Source: Alopecurus myosuroides
Lineage: Eukaryota; Streptophyta; Magnoliopsida; Poales; Poaceae
Assembly: GCA_028641055.1 (NCBI GenBank)
Contig: CM054058.1
Coordinates: 83,928,020-83,992,019, forward strand
DNA: 64,000 bases
Direction: 5' to 3'
Shown here: one piece after another, positions 37,190 to 47,541 of the stretch
Layout: every line of letters starts with the position of its first letter
How positions within the stretch are numbered: position 1 is the stretch's first letter
Notes under the pieces: generated by a model
What the model was told of the DNA's origin: nothing
Databases searched by the model: none
The model's input: only the letters and a program-made list of their open reading frames with translations
Program-made: the position numbers and the translations under genes

Positions 37190-38331
37190 TTTAGGCTAGA
37201 TTCACAAGTGGAATTACACGATGTAACAGGCAGCAGGTTTCAGATGCACTCTTTTCCTATCCAGGGTACCTAAGGGGACTGGAGGGTTTTTAATGAGGCG
37301 GCTTGTTGACCTAACTTTTCTCATATCAATAAAGAGATGGTTAAACAATTTACAGTTCCTTTTTTGTGTGTTCTTATCAAGTCTTTTATATTTCTGTTGT
37401 GTTCTTATTTTTCTTCCAGGTAAGTATTATTTATTGCTTTTAGTATATTAGTTTCTCTAGTAAATTGCATATATCTAGGTCTTGGGGGCTGATTGCTTGA
37501 ATAGCACAGTTGCAAACTCAGAGACCCGGCCACGATGCCATTGAGTTATAAGGGCCGATTACTTGTAATAAGTACGGCTGCAAGCTTATAACCGGGCAAA
37601 GGAGCCAAACTTTCTTGACTTTTCTTGCTTAAGCTTGATGTGACTCGCACTAAGTGGCGTGCTTTGCTAGCGTATGATTATAATCAGTCATGATGCCCAA
37701 TGGGACTTGCCTGACCCTGTCTTCGTACAGCTGTAGCAACATTGATTATCCACGCGAAAGTCGGCTTACAGTAGAAGAAGGTCAAAAGGGTCATCTAAAC
37801 CACAAGTTATGCAGAGTACAAGGTTAATAGCTGGAAACTCAAGGTATATCAAGCATAATTTCAAATCCTATGTGAAACGGCTCTAGGTTTTGGGCTTAGC
37901 ATGAACAATTTGTTCCTTTTGAAAGACCCAACACCCTAGACTCGGAATTTCGGGCCTTGGGGACTTGGGAATTTGAAAACAGAAACAAATTATCTAGCTA
38001 TTCAGCTCAAAAACCCAAAAATCCGAGTCTTGGGGACTTGGGGACTTAGAAAAAAGTCCACTAGTCAAAACCCAAGAGACCCAGAAACCGAGTCTCACAA
38101 AAGGAACCATAGCAGTAAGTCGGAAAATCAGGGATGAAAAAGCCCAAAGTCAAGAAATATCAAATTCAAGCAAAAGGCCAGAAGGGCCACGGAATATATT
38201 AAGGTCTTAAAACGTATTACAAACCAGGATAGTAGTATCATAAAGCGCACAGGCGCGCTATCAAAAGAATAATTGTTTTAAAAAGGCCCGTTGGCCGAAT
38301 AAAGTTCTTGAGACGGTAGCCGATAAAGAGT
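37190..38331. other. Non-coding region between RLG1 pol and the antisense gene
   Basis: No ORF. It holds the shared 3' ends of the convergent sense (pol) and antisense transcripts. Contains three copies of a polypurine-tract-like word, CTTGGGG(G/A)CT, at 37481-37490, 37955-37969 and 38028-38050. Confidence 0.7.
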
Positions 38332-41300
38332 TCACTCGGCCTCTTGGGCCGAGTCGTCCATCTTGCCCTTGCCCTTGGCAGCCGGGTCTTGTTCCTTGCC
38401 TTGTTCTTCAGCAGTCTTGGTGGCAGCAGCACCCGGGTCAGCAGTAGTGCCGGCCCGTGCGGGAGGAGGAACGACCGGCGTGGAGGTAGCAGGCGCAGAA
38501 TCGGCCTCAACCTTCTTCTTCGCGGCCTCTTCTCTCGCCTGAGCAACCTCCGCCTTCCATCGGGCCAGCATATCATATGGCTTGGGAAGATCCGACTTAA
38601 CTGCCTTGTCATCAGCATCATATGATGGGGTAATCGAACTGACATCCAAACTATCGGCAATTATGCTGGCCGAGTGACGAACCTCCTTCTGGATAGCCTT
38701 GAAGTTCTTTACTGAGAACCTGGAGCCGTCGTGGTTGAACTCTGGAAACCCGCCTACGAGCTTGGCCGGCTCAAGTTTTGGAAAATATGCCTTAGCCAGC
38801 GCAAGCCCCCGGGTTACCCCAACCCGGCAGGACGAGCGTTTCCAGTGCTCAATCCACTCGGGGATAGTGGAGCACGCGTCAATCAGCGTCTTCAGGTTAC
38901 CATGCCCAACACCCGGCCACTTCAGATCCTGAAGAATCCATTTGGTTCCGGCACAGAGCTGCCGGATCGTGCTCTTTATGGTTTTCAGCTTTGCGATATC
39001 ATCTTCATCCGGAGTTACATCATCCGGACCTGCAGAAAATAGAAAAAAGCCTTGAGTAAGGAAATCCGACTATTTGTCAGAATGAGAATCCGGGTTATAA
39101 TTATTAAGTTAGGAATAGTTACCAGTTAAAGCACGGTATGTGTCGGCAATCTGAACGGAAAGCTTGGCCAGTTCATCTTCTGCTGCATGAGCCCTCTTTC
39201 TATATTTCCTTGCGATTTTCCCTGTCCTCTTGGCATCAGCTTCAGCCGACTCACGCAGAGTCGCCTCCTTCTCGAGGAGTTTGGTGGCCTTCGCCAATGC
39301 TTTCTCAGAGTGGGTCACGAAGGCCTGTGTGGAAACACAAGGAAGGGTTAGCCGGATAAAAAGCAAGCTATCAGTTGGATATACTATGAAGTTCCAAGCA
39401 AATTATCGATAAGTTCTTGGGGACTAGACAAGGATACAGGCAATATTACTCGGATTTACCTCATGTTTGGCTATCACGGCTTCTAGGACATTTTCTTCGT
39501 CAGCCCTCAAGGTGTGCAGGGCGTCAAGCATCTGGGTAAAAGTCATATCCTCGGGCTTGATACCGGAAGAGCCGGCGGCCTGATCACTCGGAGGACGAAC
39601 CTTCTCCGACTTTGGGGTCGAGACTCGGGTTGCCTGGGTGTCCGGATTGGGAGTGCCAATCCTTGTGTCCAGGATCTCGACGTCGTCGTCCTCAGCTTCC
39701 TCAGATGGCTTGGGAGACCCGGCTTCCTGCCGGGCCGAGTCAGTCAGGGGGTCTTGCTCTTGGTTCTCTTCACCACCACCGCCAGTCGCGGCGTCCATAT
39801 CATCAACCAGCCCTTCAGTCTCCCGGTTGTCTGTGTTCATGTTATCCGGGTCACTGATCGAGACCTGGGCGCTAAGGAAAGAAAAGAGAAGTGATTAGCA
39901 GCAAAAATTGAAGGCTATCAAAAGGACTAGTATATTGCTTAGCCGGAAATATAACTTACCCGGCATTCACCACGAAATCCGCAGGAAGTTCGCTGCTAGA
40001 CGCGGACGAGGCTGTCACAGAATCCGAGAGTGAGACACGGAGCTGTCCGGCTAATGGATGATTGGGGGAAGGGTGTCTTTGAGGAGAGTTGGAGTGATGA
40101 GATGGAGAAGTACCAGTGCGACGAGCCGGGGACGTGGGAATACCCGGGTTGAGGGGATCATCACCCGGGGAGTTCCGGGTTACCCTGCGCTTGGTCGGAG
40201 GCGGATCCTTCAAGTGTGGTGAATTTGATAACTGTCGGTTAAGTTCGCGCATATTATCAAAAGAATAGGGTTTGGAGGACATGGAAGAGTAGGGAACCTT
40301 GAAGACGACCCCACGGGTTTTCCTCTTGGCTCCGACCTCAACTTCCGGCTCAGCCTCGCTTTTGTCGCTCTCAGTTTCTTCCGGGTCTCCCTGGTCATCC
40401 TTGTCATCCTTATCATCCATCCCTGAAGGGCACAAATACATAGTCGGAAAAAGAGAAAAAATGGGAAAGCAAAGTAACAGAGGTTAAGATGATTGAAACA
40501 CGAGTGATACATTCATCAGTGTCAGCCGGTTCTTCTTCTTCCTCCGGGTTCCCGGAGTTGGGAGGGGTCTCGATGTTCCAGAAAGCATTATCAGCCTGAG
40601 ATAAAGGCATGAAAGTGAGAGTTAGTAGCTGTATCAAGTAAAAGTACAAGAGTAAGTGAATAAGTGTCGGATCTTACCGCTGGAGCCAGGTTATCCCGAG
40701 TGAACGGTGCTAACCCGGCTATATTTTTGATCACCTCCAGCTTCTCGGTCAGGAAGCTCTTGATGGTCTTGTTGGTATCGCCAGCCGGATAATTCTTCGA
40801 GGAGTAACGGAGCGCGTCCGTGACGTGCCCCGAGTATTCGCACATCAGCTTTGAGCGAATAGAGTTAGGCTGAATCCAGAAATCTACCCAGGTTTTAACT
40901 AGGTTGAGCCCAAGGAGACTGTGGGCAGAAAGGACGGCTATCTTAGCTAGGAGGTGCTGGATGGACTCTCTGTCCGACTCTGAGGCAAAGGCGTTGAAGG
41001 TGTCAGAAAGATCTAAGAGGCCCTCCGAGTAACCCGGCAATTTCCTTTCGCCGGGTGGGGAAGTGTCCCGGCAATAGAAGAAAGATTGCTGCCAATGCTT
41101 AACATGTGAGTTAAGACTTACAGTCGGCATAGGCGAATTTTTACGGCGTTGGATAGAAACTCCGCCGCAAGCCAAAAGGGCCCCGTCGCCGCTTTGGCGG
41201 CACGGTTTGCATTGGAATAGTTCAATAAATAAAGCCAGATTTGGTGGGATGCACAAGTAGGACTCACAAAGGACTATGAAATGGGTTATGTTCAACATAG

Positions 41301-41607
41301 AGTTAGGCCCTATGTCGAATACCCAGAGGCCGTAGTGGCTGAGGACTTCACGGAAAAAAGAGTGACCCGGGGGGCGAAACCCCCGAATCACGTGCTCAAC
41401 GAAGCAGATTACCTCGTTGGGGTTGGGGGTAGGCCGGGTCTCGTCACCCGGTACTCTCCAATGGATCTCCTTCTGAGGAGGGAGAACGCCAGACTCGGCG
41501 AGCTCTTCTAGCTTGGCTTGGGTCACGGAAGACCGTGCCCAGTTGGAAGAGATGGATTGGATTGACCTTGGCTTGGCCGGCTGTTTGCCCTGGTTCTTTG
41601 GAGCCAT
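38332..41607 (-). CDS. Antisense gene of RLG1, PF04195-like ('putative gypsy type transposon'), 929 aa
   Basis: Coding exons on the minus strand: 41607-40678, 40595-40511, 40422-39960, 39871-39460, 39324-39123 and 39029-38332 (930, 85, 463, 412, 202 and 698 nt; total 2790). All five introns are GT...AG (donors GTAAG, GTATC, GTAAG, GTAAA, GTAAC; acceptors CAG, CAG, TAG, CAG, CAG) and phases match throughout, with no internal stop. Start ATG at 41607 (MAPKNQGKQP). Exon 1 resembles PF04195: ESGVLPPQKEIHWRVPGDE, FVEHVIRGFRPPGHSFFREV, HFIVLCESYLCIPP. Exons 2-4 are acidic and Pro/Ser-rich, with a basic KRKTRGV patch. Exon 5 is Ala/Lys/Glu-rich coiled coil. Exon 6 is helical with an Ala/Lys-rich tail. 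Function unknown. It sits opposite and downstream of pol in a Tat-type element, as antisense ORFs of Grande/RIRE2-like elements do. Confidence 0.85.
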
Positions 41608-42401
41608 TTTCTCGGTCTGCAAAATACAAGGCAAAGAGTACGAAACATTGAGACTCGGGGATTATGAGTTATCCGAGTATCCACAAGCAGTATCAGTGAG
41701 AAGCATGGAAATTACGAGTTATCCGACTATCAACGAACAGTTATGGAAATTATCGGTAATCCTAGTATCAGTGAGCCATTATGAAAAGTAGTTGATTGTC
41801 TGGTTAACTAGTGAAAATAGAAAATCCGGAAATAGAGCATTGTCCGGGTATCGAAGAACAACTGCGGAAATCTTAGACGGACTACATCTAGATTGGAAAA
41901 TTCCCAGAGAAATTCGCGGAGAAATTTATGATTGCGAGCAATAGGAGAGTGAAATTAGATCTATTATTGAGCGATTAAGCAAGCAAGGATGAAGTTGAGT
42001 AATCTAATTCGGTATGGAGCAAGAAACTAGCCCGCGGGCAAACCTAGATCCAATCTAAATCGAACGGAAAGTTTGGAGTTGAAATTAATGGAGATAGGAA
42101 GCTCACCGGTGCGGATTGAAGGATGGCGCGACGGCGGCAAATGGCGCAGCTGTGGTGCCCCTTTGGGACTCCCGGCGGGCAGCTTGCGGACGCGGTGGCG
42201 GAGCTTGACGGCGGAGCGGCGCGAGCGGAGGCGGAGCGTAGATGGCAGCTCGCTTCCGGCTGCTCTCCGGTGGGCTCCGTGGCGGCGCGGCGGCGGGTTC
42301 GAGCAAGGGGACGTCACCGAAGGTTGAAGGTGAGATGGGTGAGAGAGGTGAAGTGGAAATGAGCCGTTAGGTTTAGGTCACCCCCTAGGCACCTATTTAT
42401 A
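41608..42401 (-). promoter_or_regulatory. Promoter and 5' UTR (with intron) of the RLG1 antisense gene
   Basis: A minus-strand TATAAATA box lies at 42394-42401. A GC-rich leader follows and ends at a CACCG|GTGAGC donor (exon end 42107). A TTTTGCAG acceptor at about 41617 joins it to nine bases before the ATG at 41607. A leader intron of about 490 bp is therefore predicted. The layout (TATA, CpG-rich leader, leader intron) is that of a normal plant Pol II gene. Inferred from sequence only. Confidence 0.65.
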
Positions 42402-42774
42402 GATACGGATGGGGAAACCTAGGCCGGCGAGTGGGAACCAAAAATTTCGGGATAAGGGATATCTTTCCGGATTTGTTGGGATAGGCAGTTAAGTGCCTGT
42501 GCGTAATATCCGGAAATTATGAGAGCAAATCATTCCCGCGATATCCGGGCTAATTAACGAACGAAATGAGCCGGGTCTTCTATGTTCTCTTCGGAGTGTC
42601 GACCCGGAAGGATGGAGATGAATTCGGAGAGAGCCGGGTTATTATATGGACCGCCAGTGGAGTTAGGCCTAGCTGTTTATCAAAGCAACCTAACCCGGCC
42701 TCCATGAACTTGTATGTTTGTTATTTTTGCAGGGAATAGCATGCGCTTCAAGGAGGATCCTGTGAAGCCCAAGC

Positions 42775-42789
42775 TATTCTGGGGACTAC
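42775..42789 (+). other. Polypurine tract of RLG1
   Basis: TATTCTGGGGACTAC immediately precedes the 3' LTR (TGATGGAGGG). The G-rich GGGGACTA core recurs in the post-pol region. Confidence 0.7.
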
Positions 42790-43243
42790 TGATGGAGGGA
42801 TGATAACCCGGTAGGCTAACGCCAAGGTGTAACTCGGCCCAAAGGGCGCTGCGCAAGATCCGGCTTAGGGAAAAGGAGTTTCTAGAAGGCCCAAGAGTGT
42901 AGGCCTCGTAACCCGGTTTGTGGGTTTCGATAGGGAAACTTAGGGTTTGTAAGCAGTGTCCGGGTAGGATTCCGAGTATGCCTTGGACGGTAAGCCAGGG
43001 GGTCTGGATATTACTAGGGTTAGATCGACAAGAAATCATACAATCGCGAGATATTCGAGTATCCTTTGTAACACGAGAGCTGAGATAATATATTCAGATC
43101 AGAGACTCGGCGACTTGATTGCCGGCTACCAGATCACCTATCACCATGGTTTCCCTTGAGCTAAGCCGTCTCCCAAACACCAGAGTCGAATTGCCCCAAG
43201 ACAAGTTACCCCCGGTAACGTCTGCCGTGATTATCCCACGACA
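42790..43243 (+). repeat. 3' LTR of RLG1
   Basis: 454 bp. Relative to the 5' LTR it has 7 substitutions, one extra G near 42918 and a 13-bp deletion that removes the TATAAG core after GGATATTA. Confidence 0.95.
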
Positions 43244-44659
43244 GGTTTCCTCCTTGGAAGAAGGTCATGGACTTAAGTGAATTTCCCGCGTTCGATTTGG
43301 AAAAGGAAGGGGTAACTATCAAAATCACTACCTGGTATGAGGATGTGAATACCTATGGATACCTAGATGAGCTCTGGCTGACAGTTAAAGGCATCCCCCC
43401 GAAGTGGTGTGCCTGGAAGACATTTGGTTAGGTGGCTTCCATCATTGGTGTTCTCATGGACATTGACTGGCCTGCCTTGTTCAGATCTTTCTATGCTGAG
43501 GTTAGGATGTTGGTGGCAGCGAAGGAAAGGTCCAAAATCCCATCTTAAAGGGTGGTGGAATTGAACCAAGCTGTGTATCTCCTCTCTATTTCCATTGAAA
43601 ATTCAACTGTTGTGGTCAGTCATGGTCTAGGTGATGATCCTGATGGAAGAGATGCTATAAAGAACCCATCTGCTGGTGGTATGGAAACTGATTCTACTGG
43701 TAATGATAACCCTCCTCCAGCTGCTCCTCTTGCCCTCCCTTCTTCAACTATTTCTAGATCTAACAAAGGCAAACAATCAATGGATGAAGAATTCATAAGT
43801 TTCCCTGAAATGTCTGCTTTAGAGTTGTGCAAGAGTCCTACCATGTCCCTTCCTGACAAACTCAACTATTCTTCATTGGATGATGAGGTGTGGGACTGGG
43901 AAGCTCCTCTTTACAACTCTGCCAAGCCTATGCTTATTGACCCTACAGAAGTTGAGAAAGAATGCATTCTGAGTGTAGGCTCAACTTCCATCAACCTAGC
44001 TTACTGCATGCATATGTTTGAGGCTGGAATGGACTCTTAAGTGGATGATATTGATGGTGATTCTCAACAATATGGTTGCATTGAATGCTTGGGTGATTAA
44101 ACTGTTAGCAAGCTTAGTGAAGTTAATAAGACTCTTTGACCTTTTTTGGAAGATGCATCTACTGCTGCTGCTAAAAAGAGACCCTAAGCCCTATAAATGG
44201 GGTCTAACTGTTGCTACTAGGAGAAGTGCAAGGAATCATGGTGCACAACATATTGTTGAGAAGGATGACAAATATCAAATGAAAAGGATCTTGGAAATTC
44301 CTACTAGTTTCAAAGGTAACTCTTTTGATGTTCTAGACTCAAAAGTTCTCTGTGATACTCTTGACTCTGTGAACATAGTATGTGGATCCTCTCCTAATGA
44401 AAAATCTAAAATTATTCATCTTCTAATTGAGAATGATATTTCTCTCAATCATGCTTATGCATGGGATAATCATGTTACTGTTTTCCCTGATTCACTAGAT
44501 ATAGATGGCTCTGATCAGCTACTTGATCATCCCCCTGTTGCATCCAAAGTCAGTACTAAATCTGATCTCAATAAGGTACCTGACTTCAGATCTAACGATA
44601 CTGACAGTCCTTGGAATCTTGTCACTAATAGAAAATCTAAATCTAAATTACATAATGAT

Positions 44660-45475
44660 AAGAGGCTTTTGGAATAGTAGAGTACAGGGTGACCTGGCCA
44701 CAAGCAAGACTTAGCTGACTTTATTATCAAACAAAAGTTGGATTTTGTTGGTATTCAAGAAACTAAAAAGAGGTCATTTCCTGATCACTTCTTGAACTAC
44801 ATATCTGGCCCTTGTGAATTCTCTTGGCTTTCCCTACCTGCAAAAAATATTTCTGGTGGGATTTAAAATAGATAGGTTTGATGTGATTAGTCACTCTTGT
44901 CTGGAGTTTTACATTTATGTCATAGTTAGCGATGATGTGGAAAATTTCAACTGGCAATTGTTGGTAGTCTATGGACCCCCTACCATGATCTTAAAATGGA
45001 GTTCATTGCTGAACTCCATGATATTATGGAACATAGCTCCCTCCCTACTCTCTTGGGGGGTGACTTTAACCTGGTAAGAGGGGCCCATGAGAAAAGTAAT
45101 GGGGTGGTTAATCTGAACCTCACCCTATTATTTAATGATTGGATCAATAGGTGGACCCTTATGGAATTTAAGCCTCCCAACATGAGTTATACATGGTCTA
45201 ATAATAAGGATACTTATATTATGGCCACCTTGGATAGAATTTTTACCAGTACTGACTGGGAAGCTAGGTTCTCTCTCACTATAGTGAAGGCCTTACCTAA
45301 ACCAGTAAGTGATCATACTCATCTCCTCTTAGCTTCAGGGTCAGGCAATGCATTGTCCCCCAGACTGTTCAGATTTGAAAAGTGGTGGTTGGACTATCCT
45401 GACTTCTCAGAAATGGTTCATAGGATTTGGAACACCCCTTTGTTGTTTCTTTGCATTTTTGGAAGCATGGCCTGA
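44660..45475 (+). pseudogene. LINE ORF2 endonuclease fragment
   Basis: WNSRVQGDLA starts the AP-endonuclease, followed by LDFVGIQETKKRSFPDHFLN, a frame break near 44860, then LLGGDFNLVRGAHEKSNG, LDRIFTSTDWEARFS and PVSDHTHLLL. The GDFN and SDH catalytic motifs are kept. The frame ends soon after FEKWWLDYPDFSEMVHRIW where the LINE sequence is cut off. No reverse transcriptase follows. Confidence 0.82.
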
Positions 45476-47035
45476 CCTAACTTGGTGACCATAGTATCTA
45501 CTCGACCAATAATGCATTGGATACCTTCTAGAAGCCTTAGGGATGAAGATAAGAGAGGAAAGAGAATAGTGACTAGGATAGGTATGGGCACACATGCATC
45601 TTAGGTATTTTGGACATTGCCACTTGCCACTTGCCCTCAAGGGCCACCACTTTCTTGCATCACCCTTACTCTTGAATAGGACACCATGTTCAATCAAATG
45701 GAAATGACCAAATGCCCTAAAACTTGCCAATGCCATTGCATGACATGACCCGAGTGGCCATTTTTTCCCTTGTGATTTTTCACCATGGGTATAAGTACTC
45801 AGCACCCCTCCCACTGCCCTGGATGGACTCCCCTCCTCCCCTGGATCCTGCCTGACATGTCCCCGTGGTCCCTCGTGCGCAGGTTAGCCCCCGCCGTCCA
45901 CCTCGCCGCCGCGGGCATCACCTGGAGCGCCGCCGCCAGGAGCCGCGCCAGTCGCCGCCGTGACCGTCCCTCGACGCCCCTCCACCCGTGGACCTCCCCC
46001 GCTCCCGCGCCTTCCCTTCCCGAGCCCCACGGTGAGCTCCCCGCGCGTTTTCTCGCCGTCGGTCGTCGGGCAGAGAGAGAGAGGGTCGGGAGGAGAACGA
46101 CGTGCCAGCGCCGTCGATCTGATGATCAACGGCTGCGCTTGAACGCCGTTTTCCCGCGCCTGCCAGCGCGCGCGCAAACGCAGCAGGCCGCGCTCGCAGA
46201 TCCAGCCCACCCGCATGTTTCCTTTTATTCCCATTAATTTTTGACAGAATCTGAGGCTTTTACTTTGGACGTTACAAAAATAGGAAATCTGCAAAATAAA
46301 ATATGAGAAAATTCATGAACCTAAAGGGATGAAATCTAAACCATGCAAAATTTGCAGATCTGGTTTTGGACCAATATTTTAGGCACAAGGACTGTTTTGC
46401 CACAGACTATTTCTGAAAATGTTTTGACCATAACTTTTAAAATATGTAACCAAATGGAACAAACTAAAATTACCTGGATAGGTATTGAAAATATATATCC
46501 AATGAACCTAACCTCACCTCAAGGTGAGTTAGATAATGAAAATGCCATCCAGATTGCTAAAAGACCAGTAGGCTCTTCTATGATCTTTATAGGGAGTTTA
46601 AAAATGATTTTTGGAAAGACTCCAATTGGATGAGTTTGGTATTGACTAGATCTATCTTATCCTAGCTTAGATTAATTTTTGAGGCTCTAGATTATTTTTG
46701 GTGGACAGATCTAGAAACAACAGCTTTTCTGTTTTGTTTTCTTTGTTTGTTTTTGTTTGAAATGATATGTTTGGTTGGTTTAATATTTGTTCCTAGAATG
46801 TAGAGATGTGTTGGATCTTGTTATTAGGTTGTTTTCTTGCATTACATCTACCATACGAAGTGTGTGCATGTTTGCAATATCATTTGGCTATAGAAGTAGC
46901 ATATGTTATTTCCCTAGTTTATTTATTTGATGTTTTGTGTGAACCAACCCCTTGTGTGCTTGTTACCTAATTTTGTGCTATGATTGTGGTGGGTCCATTA
47001 CCATTTTGGTACTGTTATTTATATGCTATTATCTC
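45456..47035 (+). mobile_element. Left part of a long-LTR-like non-coding retroelement segment
   Basis: Non-coding. GGTATAAGTACTCAGCACCC (about 45788) looks like a core promoter and is followed by a GC-rich leader with a possible donor (CACG|GTGAGC, about 46030), then AT-rich sequence. It continues beyond RLG2 at 59838. Together the two parts (about 5.2 kb) look like one very long LTR of a LARD-like Gypsy element, ending GGCGGACCTTACA at 63421. The left LTR end is missing because the piece abuts the cut LINE at about 45455. Confidence 0.4.
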
Positions 47036-47526
47036 TGTCGAAGTTCTGATTCTACAAATCCCTTAGGTGACCCTATCGGGTTTCGACTAGGAGAAGTCAT
47101 GAGCGCTGGTGAAATCGTCGGCTAGACAGGGGGCGAGATTTACCCAGGTTCGGGGCCCTCGTAGAGGTAAAACCCTTACTCCTGCCTCTTGTCGATCTGT
47201 ATTGAAGATTAGATCGGTTACAATGGTGTGCTCGAGTCGAGAGTAGGTCTCGAGTTCAAGGCTTTTAGGTCGTGCGGTAATTGCCTGGTCCTCTCCTGGG
47301 GGCTCTCCTGGCCTTATATAGATGGCCAGGTCTCGAGTTCTACCCGGAGAGGACTCGAACTCTAGCTAGGTCGGTTACAAGTTTCCTAGCTTAATCCGCA
47401 AGTCATTGCGGGTGGGCTTCACGTGGGCCTTCTGGAATACTCCAAGGGCGCCTCTTCTTGGGCCTTGGCCTTGGGCCTGAGAGGGGGTGTCCTTACCCGC
47501 AGGGTCCAGAGTCCATATCTTCGTCA
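47036..47526 (-). repeat. 3' LTR of RLG2 (element orientation)
   Basis: 491 bp. At the place where the other copy has a stop (TGA) in the frame leading into gag, this copy has GGA. Confidence 0.95.
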
Positions 47527-47541
47527 GTAGCCCCCGAGCGT
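47527..47541 (-). other. Polypurine tract of RLG2
   Basis: Plus-strand GTAGCCCCCGAGCGT, so on the element strand a G-rich tract ending CTCGGGGGCTAC directly before the LTR start TGACGAAG. The same 15-mer recurs internally at 51796-51810. Confidence 0.75.

Larger units (their letters stand above)
29994..43243 (+). mobile_element. RLG1: complete Ty3/Gypsy element, Tat-type, with antisense gene
   Basis: 13.25 kb. LTRs at 29994-30459 (466 bp) and 42790-43243 (454 bp), both TGATGGAGGG...CCCACGACA. The 5-bp duplication GGTTT is at 29989-29993 and 43244-43248. The primer-binding site follows the 5' LTR and the polypurine tract precedes the 3' LTR. Order: gag, protease, RT, RNase H, a second RNase H-like domain, integrase, then a long region with a gene on the opposite strand. 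The second RNase H and the antisense gene point to the Tat/Retand lineage (Grande- and RIRE2-like) by family knowledge. LTRs differ by 7 substitutions, a 1-bp indel and a 13-bp deletion. Confidence 0.93.
28935..44677 (+). pseudogene. LINE ORF1 (zinc knuckle plus DUF4283-like), interrupted by RLG1
   Basis: The first part ends at 29993. It has a Ser-rich linker, then NCGEPGHFMGNC and CFICNQPVHPVHSC, two knuckles of the grass zinc-knuckle/DUF4283 type; the first Cys of the first knuckle is Phe. FGSGNSGLGFYHIDV follows, then a DUF4283-like core (WLNFANVGIVCVKKGEIALS). After RLG1 the core continues from 43249 (DLSEFPAFDLEKEG, DELWLTVKGIPPKWCAW) with in-frame TAGs near 43429 and 43548. An acidic/Ser-rich tail at 43552-44040 and another frame at 44018-44677 complete ORF1. 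The role in live elements is RNA binding; broken here even without the insertion. Confidence 0.78.
27120..45455 (+). mobile_element. Second LINE (plus strand), split by a solo LTR and by Gypsy element RLG1, 3' part missing
   Basis: The pieces are about 27120-27544, 28935-29988 and 43249-45455. Removing the solo LTR (27545-28929) and RLG1 (29994-43243), each with one copy of its duplication, rejoins the coding sequence: FLVRF before RLG1 runs into PPWKKVMDLSEF after it. ORF1 with a zinc knuckle and DUF4283-like domain is followed by an endonuclease, then the sequence stops abruptly near 45455 before any RT. Loss of the 3' half is not the normal LINE truncation and implies a later deletion or recombination. 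The 5' edge (GC-rich leader from about 27120) is uncertain. Confidence 0.75.

Noticed and set aside
46343..46633. 96-codon plus-strand frame
   Set aside because: AT-rich, no domain, inside the long-LTR-like segment; chance frame.
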